A stretch of 64,000 bases of DNA, from the NCBI GenBank assembly GCA_030220185.1, contig JASPKZ010009688.1:1-64000 (forward strand), in the 5' to 3' direction. Below the pieces are notes generated by a model. The model ran no database searches. It saw only the letters and a list, made by a program, of their open reading frames with translations, and had not been told where the DNA came from. This DNA comes from Diploptera punctata. Its lineage: Eukaryota > Arthropoda > Insecta > Blattodea > Blaberidae. How positions within the stretch are numbered: position 1 is the first letter of the stretch; each line of letters begins with the position of its first letter. The position numbers and the translations under genes are program-made. Below, piece after piece: positions 21,810 to 32,661 of this stretch.

Positions 21810-22112
21810 CAGTTGCTGTAAAATGAGGAAAATTTTGAATAAGTGTAATAACCAAGAACAATAATTACAAAAAGGAATGAGGAGCACAAATAAATTAAAC
21901 ACAGGTTCAATTGTGGAAATGAATTATATTTTGAATTTGATGAACTCTTGTCGTCCCAACTTCTCTCGAAAAATACATAAAACTGTTATTCTCCCAGTTG
22001 GACTTTTACTTTAAGAGACGAGAAAAGATTACGAGTATTTGACATTAAAGTTCTTAGGACAAATTTGGACTAAAGAGAGATGAACAAACAGGCGAATGGA
22101 GAAGACTGCATA
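21810..22112 (+). mobile_element. LINE-A internal fragment (in duplication A)
   Basis: 'IITKRNEEHK', 'ELLSSQLLSKN', 'FTLRDEKRLRVFDIKVLRTN' and 'REMNKQANGEDCI' survive in changing frames. The counterpart in copy B is split by a composite SINE (47361-47762), for which this is the empty site. Confidence 0.75.
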
Positions 22113-22602
22113 TGATCTATACTACAGGGTGCGCAATAATTCTTGAATTAAATAAATAAAGCCAACTATAGTAAACGTGCTGTATTCATTGCCCGTGTAT
22201 AGACCTAAGTTTCTTATTTATTACTCAAATAAATAGGCTTAAAATTGTAAATCCTGAATCCAATCTAACTTCTGAAATATCCAAATAAAGCAAATATAAA
22301 AGTGTATTAAAAATGTCTTATGTAAATTAATAGATTTTAAAATGTTCTTTCGATTGACCTCAAAACAATTCTAGAAATAGGTTAAATAATCTGCGTGTTT
22401 GTTTGAAAAACTATGTTAACCACACAGTTAGCTACTTGACCAAGTTTTTGAAACAGAAATTCAATTCAGTTGATGACGGCTGATGTGCTTATTTGAATAT
22501 TTTTAATTAAAATATATTTTGTATTTTTACATTATTTACATGTTTTAACTTATTTACATGACACATGGTCATTTCTATTGAAACTGTATATTAATAATCA
22601 AA

Positions 22603-22745
22603 ATGTGGTCACGGGTAGTGTCGCTGCGGAGCAGGGTTCGATCCCCTGTCGGGACAAGATTCCAGGGTAAATGTTTTTTCAGGGTTTTCCTCAAATATCA
22701 GGAAACTTTAAGGCACAAACAGTTCCTGAACATCGTCTGATAATT
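22603..22745 (+). mobile_element. SINE-1, truncated and diverged
   Basis: Head 'tgtggtcacgggtagtgtcg' with B box 'gggttcgatcccctgtcggg', then only the first body block. The same copy exists at 49530-49665, so it predates the duplication. Confidence 0.7.
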
Positions 22746-23611
22746 ATCATATTCACCACGTTTAGCATGAATGTGTGTGTGTGTGTGTGTTGTCTCGGAT
22801 CCCTTATTCATGTCCTCGTGTGTGTGTGGGTCGTGCGCCTACAAGGAGACAGGTTAAAACTAAGCTGTGTTAAATGTAACACAACTAACAATGGACAAAA
22901 TAATGATAAAAAACAAGAATAGGATGAGTTATTTTTATAATTAAGGTTAAAACTGAAGTTTACAGCATTTTGAAAATATATTTAAAAGTAACACAGTTCA
23001 CAAAAGGCAGACCTAGATGAGAACAGTTCCACTTATTCTTCATACGAACATAAATACAAATAAAAAATATATATTTTTTTATTTCCCCAATAGGCCGTAA
23101 TTATGATCCTTATGCAGGCACAACAAAGGTAATTTCACAGACTGTAATTTACTGAGCAGGTCCATAAGCTCATTATTTAATCGATTCTAAGTTGAACGGA
23201 ACATCTTTTACACGTCAACAATTGAGCTGTGAACTTAACTTGTGGACAGTGTTGTAAGTAAATGAGTAGAAAAAGTACCAACTTAGGCAACGTAAAAAAA
23301 TATGATATATAAATAATTTTAGAAGGTAAAATATGCCACACTTAATGAAATGGAGAAGGGCCGATATTTAGAAATGTAATTGTCATTGGAAGCTTGGACG
23401 ATAAGCCTAGATAAAATAAACATTGTTAGAATCAACATACAAAAGCACTCGCCGAACTCCTTTCATCATGTTACTAGTTGTTGTGCTGGTTATATGAGTG
23501 AACAACAGTAATGGATAACCAAGTGTTACTATTCTCAACAGAAAACATCACCTTTCTTTTTGGAATTCGTTATACGCATTCAGTACTTGTTTTCTTCTCT
23601 TTTTCCATGGT
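22746..23611. other. Duplicated non-coding sequence
   Basis: Matches 49665-50595. Contains a short (GT) run near 22770. No gene seen. Confidence 0.4.
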
Positions 23612-23922
23612 GCAATAGCCCTTGAAGGCCCTTGGCGTACTAGTCAGCTGACGGCCTCACATCCAAACATGTAAATCGCAGAAGTAGGCGAACATGCAGC
23701 CAGTGTATGGGTGACATGTGGTCAGCATGTCGGGTCCCACAGCCGTTATAACTGGATTTCTCAACCGTACAGATGTTACTTAATGCCTCACGATGCTGAG
23801 TGCACCGGTCCCATACTGGCCGAAATTCCATGACAAAATTTCTTACCCATCGGGGACTCGAACCAGCCAAGTCCCTGGCTATTCACCAGGGCATCTTACC
23901 TTAAACCGCTCGGCGGGGCTGT
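23612..23922 (-). mobile_element. SINE-2, full-length reference copy
   Basis: The minus strand starts with a Leu/Ser-type tRNA-like head ('gccgagcggtttaaggtaag', then 'ctggttcgagtccccgatgg'). The body follows: 'catggaatttcggccagtat', 'gggaccggtgcactcagcat', 'gtgaggcatt', 'ctgtgggacccgacatgctg', 'accacatgtcaccc', and the end 'gccgtcagctgactag'. The long D/variable spacing is typical of a Leu or Ser tRNA origin. Shared with copy B (50597-50884). The 76-codon minus frame is the SINE itself. Confidence 0.8.
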
Positions 23923-24300
23923 TTACTTGTGTTGAAGCATCTGATAATGGACACTAGTGGGGTCTATAAGGGGCGAGAGTCAAGAATATTCTCAATAAAA
24001 ATTCTAATAAAATATTTCTCTATAATACACAACAAGTGTGAAGCTAAAATAATTACGCACAATGTGGACCTATTTTAAATACAAATATAACCTAAAATAA
24101 ACAAATGCAATTTCCAAGCGCAGTTGCTCCAAACATAAGGTAGTCATTATGCCAATTGATATGTTATGGGAACATTCAGACTGTAACCTATAATTCAAGC
24201 ATCAAATCTACGTAATTTAACAATTTACCCTTTAAAAGGACGTAAAGCTATAATCTATATATTTGTTTATCTGGTTGAACGAGCCAGCAGTCCAGTACCA
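23923..24300. other. Duplicated non-coding sequence
   Basis: Very close match to 50885-51290. No coding or RNA feature was recognised. Confidence 0.4.
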
Positions 24301-24405
24301 GCTGTACCTCTTCCGATTGTAATGTAAACAAACCAGATGTATGACTGCATTTCCATTCGTCGAACAGTGGTTTTAACTTTAAGCATGTGTTTAATTAAAT
24401 GAGAA
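24300..24405 (+). mobile_element. T3 transposon left-end remnant
   Basis: Matches the left end of T3 copies at 36542 and 51260 ('ccagatgtatgactgcattt', 'cgaacagtggttttaac'). It then joins directly to sequence that in copy B lies 1.1 kb further on (52465), so most of the element is missing here. Confidence 0.6.
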
Positions 24406-25007
24406 AACAGTAACATTAATGTACACTACAGTTTATCAGATAATCTGGTGCCCCATAAGGATAAGTTTACAATTCTGTTTGAAAAATGACTAATGCAAGT
24501 TTTCATGGTATATACAGAGATTTTTAAAATAAATTTAAGATGTTCCTTCAACTTAAGGGATTTATCGCATTTTTTAAAAATAAACACGTGTGTATTTTCC
24601 TCAGGTAATCATTCACATACTACAATTTTAAATTGGCGCTTTTCTTTCTTTCTACTTTTATTATTTCAATTCGTGCAGTTGGATTCCTGGCATAGAATCG
24701 CCTAATGATTCTCAAAATGGGGCCATTTTCATGAAACTAATTAGAGGTGATCGTTGGTTTGATAATGATACTGGACATTAAAAATAATGATACTTCCATT
24801 TTCCTAACTTAATAATTTACTTAACTGATAAGATGCACCAGACAAAAAGAATAAAATTGAGGTTAGGGGGAGTTACTTCTTACAGAAAGACTCGGACACT
24901 TGGAAGTCAAAAACAAACTGGGAAGTAATGTTAGTTAAACAATTCTGTAATTATAATACATAAACAATATTTAGTTAAAACTTTCATCAGGATATATTCT
25001 AGGGAAG

Positions 25008-25310
25008 TCCCGCGCCGTTAAGGCAAGATGCCTTCATACAGAGTCACGGGGCTAGCGCTGGTTCGGGTACCCATAGGAAGAGACATTTTGTCATGGAATT
25101 TCGATCAGTATGGGACTGGTGACCACCCACCATCGTGAGGAATTTGGGTAGCTACAATTAGTAATAACTCCGTGTTGAAAAAAAAACAAATATAACGGCT
25201 GTGCGGCCCTACATGCCGAGCAGTTTTAACCTCTACACCAGGCTCGATTATTGTGATTAACACATGTTGATGTGAGGCCAGCAGCCGGCTGGAAGGCTAA
25301 GGGCCTGAAT
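25008..25310 (+). mobile_element. SINE-2, plus-strand copy
   Basis: Head 'cgcgccgttaaggcaagatg' and B-box-like 'gctggttcgggtacccata', then 'tggaatttcgatcagtatgg', 'catcgtgaggaatttgggta', 'cggctgtgcggccctacatg' and 'cagcagccggctggaaggc'. Shared with copy B at 54261-54577. Confidence 0.75.
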
Positions 25311-25429
25311 TCTAAGCCTACAGTGAAGAAGGCATATAACTCAATAAGCTTTTAGTATATGTTGATCCTATAGGCGATAGCGAGGCACATTGCACTGAGT
25401 AACATCAATATATGGTCACACGTAGAACT

Positions 25430-26605
25430 ACATATAATGGAAATGGACAGTAATAACAAATTGTGGAGATTCTGAAGAAGTGACTGAATTCAAATTTCTA
25501 GGAACAATAATAATTACAAATACACAAATAATGGAAAAACTGCACTTAAACAAGCGTGAAATATTTTCTAAGTCCTATAGAGCAACAGTGCGCATGCGCC
25601 ACAGTTCATAGAGCCAGCGATAACCCACAATCGAACCACATATCGATTATCATTCTCGATTACTATCCGTCGGTATGAAATTTAAATGACTAATATTTGC
25701 AATAAATCCCCAAATCTATGTTAAAAAATATATTAATAATATTAAAATTACCAAATGTTTAATAAAAATGGGTGTACACTTACTTATCACTTCCTAACGC
25801 TGATGCAACTAGCAATAACCCAAACAGCGATAGAAAAATCATAGACTAAGTAATATACTGTGGAGAAAATAGCAGTTAGCATCACAATATTGTCTAACAG
25901 TGTCATAATACTGTGATTTGCGTATTTAAATAAATACTTCAAAATTGTCTAATAATGTTATAAAAATTGTATGAAAAAGTTAAAAATATTATATAATTTA
26001 GTAAATACAGAAGAAGAGCTATAGTTTACAACAATATAACTGAAAAATCAAGCGCTAGTAGAAGTGCAGTTGAGCCCAAATAACTACAAACAGGAATGAG
26101 ATGCACTAAGAAATTAAACATAAGCTCAATTCTGGGAGAGCATGTTATTACGCATTGCAGGAACTCTTGTCATTCCATCTTCTCTAAAAAACATAAAAAT
26201 ATATGAAACGGTTATGCTTCCTGTTATATTGTATGTATGCGAAACTTGGATGTCGCATTAAGGGAGAAGAAAATATTACGAGTATCTGAAAAGAAAGTTC
26301 TTACGAAAAATTTTGCACCAAAGAGAGATGAACAGGTGAATGGAGAAGACTGCGTAAGCTACATGAAGTATACAATAAATTAGATCTAATAATCACAGTT
26401 AAATCTCGTAAACATGGGCAGGACATGTGGCATGAAGGGGATCAAAGAGGGACGTGGAAACTCCTTGTGGAAAACAAGAGGGAAAGCGCCAGTAGGTAGA
26501 CGACAGAATAGCATTGACTGAGGTAAATTATACAGGGGATGATTGCAAAGCATTATCTGAGAAAAGGGATGTATGTCCATGAACCTTCAGGTTCAATAAT
26601 GACAC
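25430..26605 (+). mobile_element. LINE-A 3' portion, split by a MITE
   Basis: The first part (25430-25531) encodes 'EEVTEFKFLGTIIIT'. The second (26084-26605) has 'LSSFHLL', 'YETVMLPVILYVCETW', 'PKRDEQVNGEDCVSYMKYTI', 'KSRKHGQDMWHEG' and a final 'MNLQVQ' equivalent, with frame changes. The inserted MITE is absent from the same LINE in copy B (54690-55245). Confidence 0.75.
25532..26076. mobile_element. MITE with inverted ends, copy A
   Basis: Left end 'tggaaaaactgcacttaaac'; right end reverse-complemented 'ggctcaactgcacttctact'. They share the core 'aactgcactt..act.gcg'. The flanking heptamer 'caaataa' is found once on each side (25525-25531 and 26077-26083), and copy B has a single 'caaataa' at the empty site. 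No coding frame. The interior includes 'atcgattatcattctcgatt' and 'gggtgtacacttacttatca', shared with the other two copies. Confidence 0.8.
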
Positions 26606-26754
26606 TATTGGTTATCAGTTTAACAGTAAAAGATGATTGTGTGACGGGAATGTTCAGGTACTGTTACAGTTCACATGTGTGGTAACTTACCTTCTCCATC
26701 CAGGCTCCAGTCTAAACATATTCACTTAAAAGCGGTACATTTGTTATGGGTTTT

Positions 26755-26955
26755 TCTCCTTAAAGGGAATTATTCCTCTGGTTGTCCTTCGTCTGGAATT
26801 TAGGTTAGGAACTCTCCTGGCGCTCCATTACCATTCATCTCCTACCATATCGTAACTCCGCCTTTAAGGTGCTCCAACTTAGGAAATTAATTAGAATTCC
26901 GCCAATGCCAGGGGAGAAAGCCACAAATGTCAAAAGTCTACCTGGTGGCATTAGA
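26755..26955 (+). mobile_element. SINE-7 body
   Basis: 'aagggaattattcctctggt', 'ggaactctcctggcgctcca' and 'gccaatgccaggggagaaag' match the block at 47576-47747, and the first part matches 56750-56805. The tRNA-like head is not present in this copy. Confidence 0.6.
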
Positions 26956-27634
26956 AAAAAATTATAATCATCGTATGTTAACTACATTCTTTTAGAAGAC
27001 TACAAAAATGTAATACGTATTTCTGTATTAACAGATGACGTACTTGTTAAAGGCAGCTCAGAGCGTCACTGCTCATCAAATGTCGCTTTAATCAAAAATA
27101 AAAGTGTCGTAACGACTGTTTAATTATTCCAATGAAATTGTACCTATAATGATGTTCCTTTGTGTTATTATTGTTTCGGAGGTGGTACGTACACAAAGAC
27201 GTTAAAACTTTATAAGCATCTTAAGAGTTTAATAAATTACAATGAATCAATTGAGAAACTCAGTTTCTCATGCCAAGTTCTTTATTTAAAACATGAAACT
27301 AATAATCTTCTTATAAGTAGTGTAAACTGATAATTCAGACTGATAAAACTTGAGACTTGTCTAAATAATATAGCAGTGTGAAATAGTAGTTAGCAGTGTC
27401 TAGGAGTCTAACTGCATATAAGTTAGTAGTGTATTGTGTAAGTTAACACAAGTAGGTAACATTGTGTAGTAATACAACAAACGTATCTTGAAAATAATTT
27501 TTAAAATTTGCATTAAGAAGTTTTCTTGCTTAATTGATTTTCGTTCTTTTTTAATTATGTTGGCATTTTGATAACTTTCACTAAACAATAATATTACGGA
27601 ACACAAATGCAACAGAGCTACTATGTTTCGGCTC

Positions 27635-27825
27635 TACATATGGCCGTCATTGCCACAAGAACATGCAACTGGTACTCATTTCCGTTAGGAGCTGAGTCGA
27701 CACCAGGGCCGCGATGCCGCCAGAATGTTTGGTCCAGCTAAAAATCCTAAACCAATCGAGGCTCGAATCCTCGACCTTGTTGCATGATTGTTCAAACAAA
27801 TTATGCTATGACATGAGCCATTAAA
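27635..27825 (-). mobile_element. SINE-4 in duplication A
   Basis: Head at the right ('ttgaacaatcatgcaacaag', B box 'gattcgagcctcgattg' on the minus strand), then the SINE-4 body. The 57032-57212 copy has the same neighbours. Confidence 0.7.
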
Positions 27826-28125
27826 ATTGCTTCATATAATGAACATGATATTTTTACTGGATCAGAATTAATGAAGAAGCTAATTAAAATGGAAATACAC
27901 TGAAAATGTTGATTTATTGAGCAACAAGGAAGGTAAAATTAATCTCATTTATGTGCTGCAATGTACACGTAAAAATTATACAGGGCCTAAATCTGTGAAT
28001 ATGTGTAAAATGTTTAGAAAACAATAGCTACATCATTTTTTGTGTCTTTTTTTCATATTATAAACAATTGTCATTATAATTTCATATTTTGGTATAATAT
28101 TCTCGAAATAATTCCTCGCTATAAC
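27826..28125 (+). mobile_element. Right end of a second hAT-like copy
   Basis: Aligns with 8281-8582 of the hAT element ('cagaattaatgaa', 'ctaattaaaatggaaataca', 'tctcatttatgtgctg', 'tgtgtaaaatgtttagaaaa') and ends in 'aataattcctcgcta', the terminal inverted repeat. No left end is recognisable, so this is a truncated copy. Confidence 0.65.
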
Positions 28126-28134
28126 TGTGTAATT

Positions 28135-29060
28135 TATTTTTCTTTTCTCAATCAGCGTTTGAGATTCTTTGAAAGTTATTCTCATTTTCTGTAATGTTAC
28201 CCGTCCTAACTCATTGTGTTGTACCTCATCACCATCATCATCTGCATTCATGGATTTGGTCTGTTGACCCGTTCCGACTTCAGCCCATCTCTTTCTAGGT
28301 CTGCCCACATCTCGGGTGCCTTTAGCTTTGTATTTTGTTATTTGTTTTGGATATCTATCTTCATTCATTCTGTCTATGTGTTGCTTCCATTTTTGTCTAT
28401 ATGTATTTATTTTATCAGTTATTGCAAATATTTCAAGTTCCTGTCTTATTTCTGTGTTCTTGATTCTGTCTTCCTTAGTGCACCCTTTAACAGATCTCAA
28501 AAATGTCATTTCTGCCACCGTTATCCTACTTAGATCTTCTTTTTTATGTATCCAGGCTTCTGAACCATAGAGCAGTACCGGTACTGCCAACATTTTATAA
28601 AATTCCAATTGGGTCTCTCTTGTTGTTTTGTAATTTAGTGATCATTTTATCATACCACATATTCCCTAGAATTCTGCTATTTTATTATTTATATCATTAT
28701 CATAATTAAATGAAATGTCACATCCTAGATAACTGAGATGGTTCACCTGTTCTACGATTTCGTTTCCTATTACTATTTTCGATCTGATTTGATTTTTCCC
28801 TTGGAATGCCATTACCTTAGTTTTTTCTATGGATATTTTGAGATTATATTGTTCACATATATTATGTAATTTAAAAATATTCCTTTGAAGTTCGTCTTCT
28901 GTATTTGCTATTATTACCTGGTCATCAGTGTATAATAATGTTTTCAAGTAGTGTGTTTTTATCTAATTTTATTCCTTTATTTGTTTCTTCGTTTTTTTCT
29001 TCGTTCCATTTTTCTATTATATCATTGATGTATAGGTTAAATAAAACTGGACATATGCCC
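28135..29060 (-). pseudogene. LINE-B reverse-transcriptase pseudogene
   Basis: The minus strand from 29057 gives 'GICPVLFNLYINDIIEKW' (eroded 'RQGCPLSP' motif), then 'YTDDQVIIANTEDELQ' (catalytic DD present at about 28915), 'LKISIEKTKVMAFQGKN' and 'VNHLSYLGCDIS'. A frameshift near 28610-28665 follows. A second frame then gives 'MLAVPVLLYGSEAWIHKKED', 'MTFLRSVKGCTKEDRIKNTE', 'YRQKWKQHIDRMNEDRYPKQ' and 'GRPRKRW', ending in the 'TGQQTKSMNADDD' tail. This is the C-terminal half of a non-LTR retrotransposon ORF2. The endonuclease and early reverse-transcriptase blocks are missing. It is private to copy A of the duplication. The opposing plus-strand frames (28216-28709) are antisense shadows. Confidence 0.85.
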
Positions 29061-29095
29061 GTTATATACTTACAAAAAATTACTGACGAGTTATA

Positions 29096-30172
29096 ACAAT
29101 AAATAATAGTTTTAAAAATACTAAAACAATACGCTTTATTAGAAAACCGAACTCAAAAAATGAAAAAAATTATTTTAATTTCCAACACGCTTGGGATAAT
29201 ATTAAAGTGGTCAACAAAAAATCATCTCCAGCACATATACAACAAAACTAGAGTTATCAACAAAAAGAAATTAATTTTACCATCAAAAGCGTGATGTGCT
29301 CTATATGAATTAATATATTTGACAATAAAGATATATTGGTAAAAGTAAAGTCTCTAAGAAGAAAATGCAAAAATCATAAAAAGCACCCCACGCTTTTGAT
29401 GGTAAAATAATTTTTTCTTTTGTTGATACCTCTAGTTCTATGCTATATGTGTTGGAGATGATTTTTTTGTTGACCACTTTAATTTTATCCTAAGCGTGTT
29501 GGAAATTAAAATTATTTGTATTTTTTTTGTTCGGTTTTCTAATAAAGCGTGTTGTTTTAGTTTTTTAAAACTATTATTTATATTTTATTTTTTAGTTTTA
29601 ATATTTTACAGAATAAGATAAAAATGTAAATATCTTTAAATTCGATACTATTGTAGTATGTGCTAAAAGTAATACTCTTCTAAAAAAAAATCCTCCCAAC
29701 CGGATTTGAGCCAGCGACCTATGGATTACTGCAATTATATACCACTAGAGTTCACCGCTCTACCAACTGAGCTCTTACAACAATTGACTAAAAAGTCGAC
29801 AAGTCCGCAACCTATTATACCAGTTTCCATTTTTTTCCCGATGATTCTGGCCAGGATTTTAGAAACAAAATATGAAATTATTGTATTGTCACGGGTCCTT
29901 TACAAGTATAGAAAGTTTCAAGTCAATCCTATGTTTCTAAGTGGGTGAAAATCGTGTTCAAAGATTCCGTTACATAGATACAAAGACACTTTTTTCTGAT
30001 GATTCTGGCCTGGGTTTTATAAAAATGAAATTATTGTATTGTCACGGGTCCTTTTCAAGTGTACAAATTGTCAAGTCGATCCAATGGTTTTAAGTGGGTG
30101 AATATTGTGTTGAAAGATTCCGTTACATAGATAGATAGATACAGGTCAAGCTAATATAAAGCGTGTAAAAAC
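29096..30172. mobile_element. Foldback composite element, single-arm copy
   Basis: Module order: palindrome (arms about 29105-29310 and 29375-29580), linker ending 'attgtagtatgtgctaaaag', minus-strand tRNA-Tyr-like module, two tandem units beginning 'gatgattctggcc' (29833 and 29997), four ATAG units, and the end 'tacaggtcaagctaatataa'. It is the same order as one arm of the 11.7-14.8 kb structure, which supports this as the basic unit. It is present only in copy A of the segmental duplication. Confidence 0.75.
29691..29785 (-). mobile_element. tRNA-Tyr-like module, copy 4
   Basis: Minus strand: 'gagctcagttggtagagcgg', anticodon position 'ctctag' (CTA), intron-like 'tggtatataattgcagt', then 'aatccataggtcgctggctc' with one T-loop substitution. 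The acceptor stem does not pair fully. Confidence 0.7.
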
Positions 30173-30754
30173 AAATGTATGTTTTGGTGAACCTGAAGAT
30201 CACGTTATTTTTGTTGACGTAAAGTGAATACACACCCATGATATATTTTAGCTAGAAATCTTCCAATCTACCTAATATTGTGTTTTTATTAATATAATTT
30301 AAGGTTTTATGTTTAATGCTATACGCTAGAATTTTATATTGTGGTGTTAAAACATATTTTTAAAAATAACTTGATGTTATTCAAATTCTTGTTCAAGTTT
30401 GGAAGTTTTACGTTTTTATTTTCTAAAGATTACAGAAAACATTGCACGTTACAGAAAATCTGAGTACAGACTTGGATTTTGTATCCCTCTATACCTGAGC
30501 AATCATTTCAGGTTTATTGTTTTCTTAAATTATAGAAATGTTTTGTTACAATGAACTATGTCATTTTTTGTGTTTTTTTATTTCTTTTCAAAATTACAAA
30601 AAAAAACTGATGTGATTGAAAAAGTGTGAACACGGATATGGATTGAGGACAGTCTAGTTAACAAGAATCCTTAATATTTCCCCTTGTAGCACAAAAAAAT
30701 TTTGAAATGCATATCATTATAATTACTACGTGTGGCGCTAGTGTTTGTTTATTG
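30173..30754. other. AT-rich spacer
   Basis: No feature recognised; absent from copy B of the duplication. Confidence 0.35.
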
Positions 30755-30930
30755 TGTTTCCAAGAACTAGATGACCACATCAATAGGATGGATAACAATA
30801 GAATTCCGAAACAGATTCTTCATTACAAACCAATAGGATGAAGAAATGTTGGAAGACCAAGTGAAAGATGGACAGCATGAGATCGGAACAGACGTTAAGG
30901 TCTAATGCTTGATGCTGATGATGATGTTGC
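30755..30930 (+). mobile_element. LINE-B C-terminal fragment
   Basis: Encodes 'LDDHINRMDNNRIPKQILHY' and 'RNVGRPSERWTA', then a stop and a shifted 'LMLDADDD' tail. The same terminal blocks occur at 28210-28330 and 63880-64000, so this is a short 3' retrocopy. Confidence 0.7.
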
Positions 30931-32085
30931 GTGTTCCGTATTCTGAGATTCAGTGCGACAAGACAACGTTACCCAAGTGAGCTCTATGCACTTTTTAAGG
31001 CTGATTGTGTTTCATTTAAAAAAGAACAGAGAATTTAATTTAGGAACAAGTTGAGACAGTTACATTACTTACAGCAAATAAACAACATCTTCTTCAATAT
31101 TCAGTAACACCAATTGGACGGTGTTATGCAAGAAGCGGGTATGTACCATCATTTAAGTTCCGCGAAAAATACGTTTAAAGTTTTTTTTAACTCTAGCAAG
31201 AGCTATTTAATTACGTGTGCCTTGATAATCACTTATGTGATAATACAGTACATACTGATTGGTACTGTATCGGTAAACACAGTTTATATTTATTCTAACG
31301 GTCAATAATTCAATACTGCGTTTAGATATAATGAGAATGATGTGATAAGCGTTCTGCATCAATCAATTAAGCGTCACAAGGTGGCGTTGACACTGTCGAT
31401 GCGTATTAGTATGGGATATTTTATTATGTATCAATCAGCCAAGCGCCAAGTTAATACGTATGCACTGCTGATGTAAAATAATATATCACAATGTTAGTAG
31501 TGTTTGTTTGCACAATTGATATCTTGTTTTGTAATATTCATACGTATTACGTTGTGAAATGTGCGCGTTAAATTAATAATATTTTATATATAAGTCCTAT
31601 TTATTCATACAATTATAATATGTACAAAAAACACACACAAACGAAGGAAGCATGATGTAACAATTCTGTATAATCAATTTTTTATACCTTGGAGTAAAAT
31701 ATCGATACACATCCGTCAACGTTCTCACTAAATGTTTATTTTGAACTACAATACGTTATGCACACGTAACTCTAAGTAAATAATACAAATAATTTATATC
31801 ATATTTTGATATGAATTATTCTCATTGAATATATATTAAAATTGCCATTGAAGAAAATTAGAAAGAGATACACTTTTTATTTCACAAAAAAAATAGGAGA
31901 ACGAATTTTACTAGCTGATGACCAGTGGACCTCCTAACTCCGTCGCCTCTGAATTGACAAGCGCCTGATTTTTTAAACATTTATGTTTATAAAGTAGGAG
32001 CATATGGACTTGATGCACGACACACGCACCTGCAGCTCTTATAAACCATATCTACATTATTCTCAGCTCTGGATGTCGTTATAAC

Positions 32086-32661
32086 AATACAACATCACAC
32101 TGACTTGACAATCTTCACTGTTTATTGTGGCGCCAAACCAATAATACTCAGTTATGCATCAACAATATAAGAGCGGCAACATTTGCCGTTAAGCTGAATG
32201 ACGCAACATTTAGATTAGTATTTATGAAGATATAGTTTCATAGCCGTTTGTTGCTGAACACAGAATCTCTGATAGACTGATGGTGTTTATCTTTTTCTTT
32301 AATAATAAGACTATATTTTTATACTTGGCACTAAAAGTGTGCGTGCGCTTACTTCATGACCCAGTGCAACATAAGGCATTAACATCTCTCTTTTTTAATT
32401 GCGCTTAGTCGGTTGATGTAAAACGCCGTCCAATTTTAGTTGTTCGTATAGATGAGGTATAGGTTAGTATCTTTTCTTTAAACTGATTCGCCGGGTTGCT
32501 TTGTCCTTTACTATTTCATATGTGATACGCGGTGTGGGATGTGTGAGTAATGTACAGTCGTACGTTTGTTGTTCTTGTGTTCATGAGTATTAACACAGGA
32601 GATTCCACAAAAACAATAGATTAAATTTGAATTTAAATCGATAGGGAACTTTTCAACTATC
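32086..32661. other. Spacer left of the minisatellite
   Basis: AT-rich with no recognised feature. The minus-strand frame that crosses the minisatellite ends here (stop at about 32511), giving a tail without domain features. Confidence 0.4.

Larger units (their letters stand above)
21325..32085 (+). repeat. Segmental duplication, copy A
   Basis: Colinear with 45965-58445 in the same orientation. Matched landmarks include 21340-21450/45985-46110, 21480-21900/46985-47360, 22150-22400/48020-48210, 22400-24400/49320-51370, 24400-24950/52465-53205, 24965-25330/54235-54610, 26085-26750/54780-55390, 27400-28000/56805-57320 and 31245-32085/57325-58445. Some blocks are nearly identical (24112-24200 against 51075-51165 differs at about one base), others much more diverged. 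The differences in length are mostly private mobile-element insertions. Confidence 0.8.

Noticed and set aside
28216..28709. Hydrophobic plus-strand frames resembling membrane proteins
   Set aside because: Antisense of the LINE-B reverse-transcriptase pseudogene, whose minus-strand motifs are clear.
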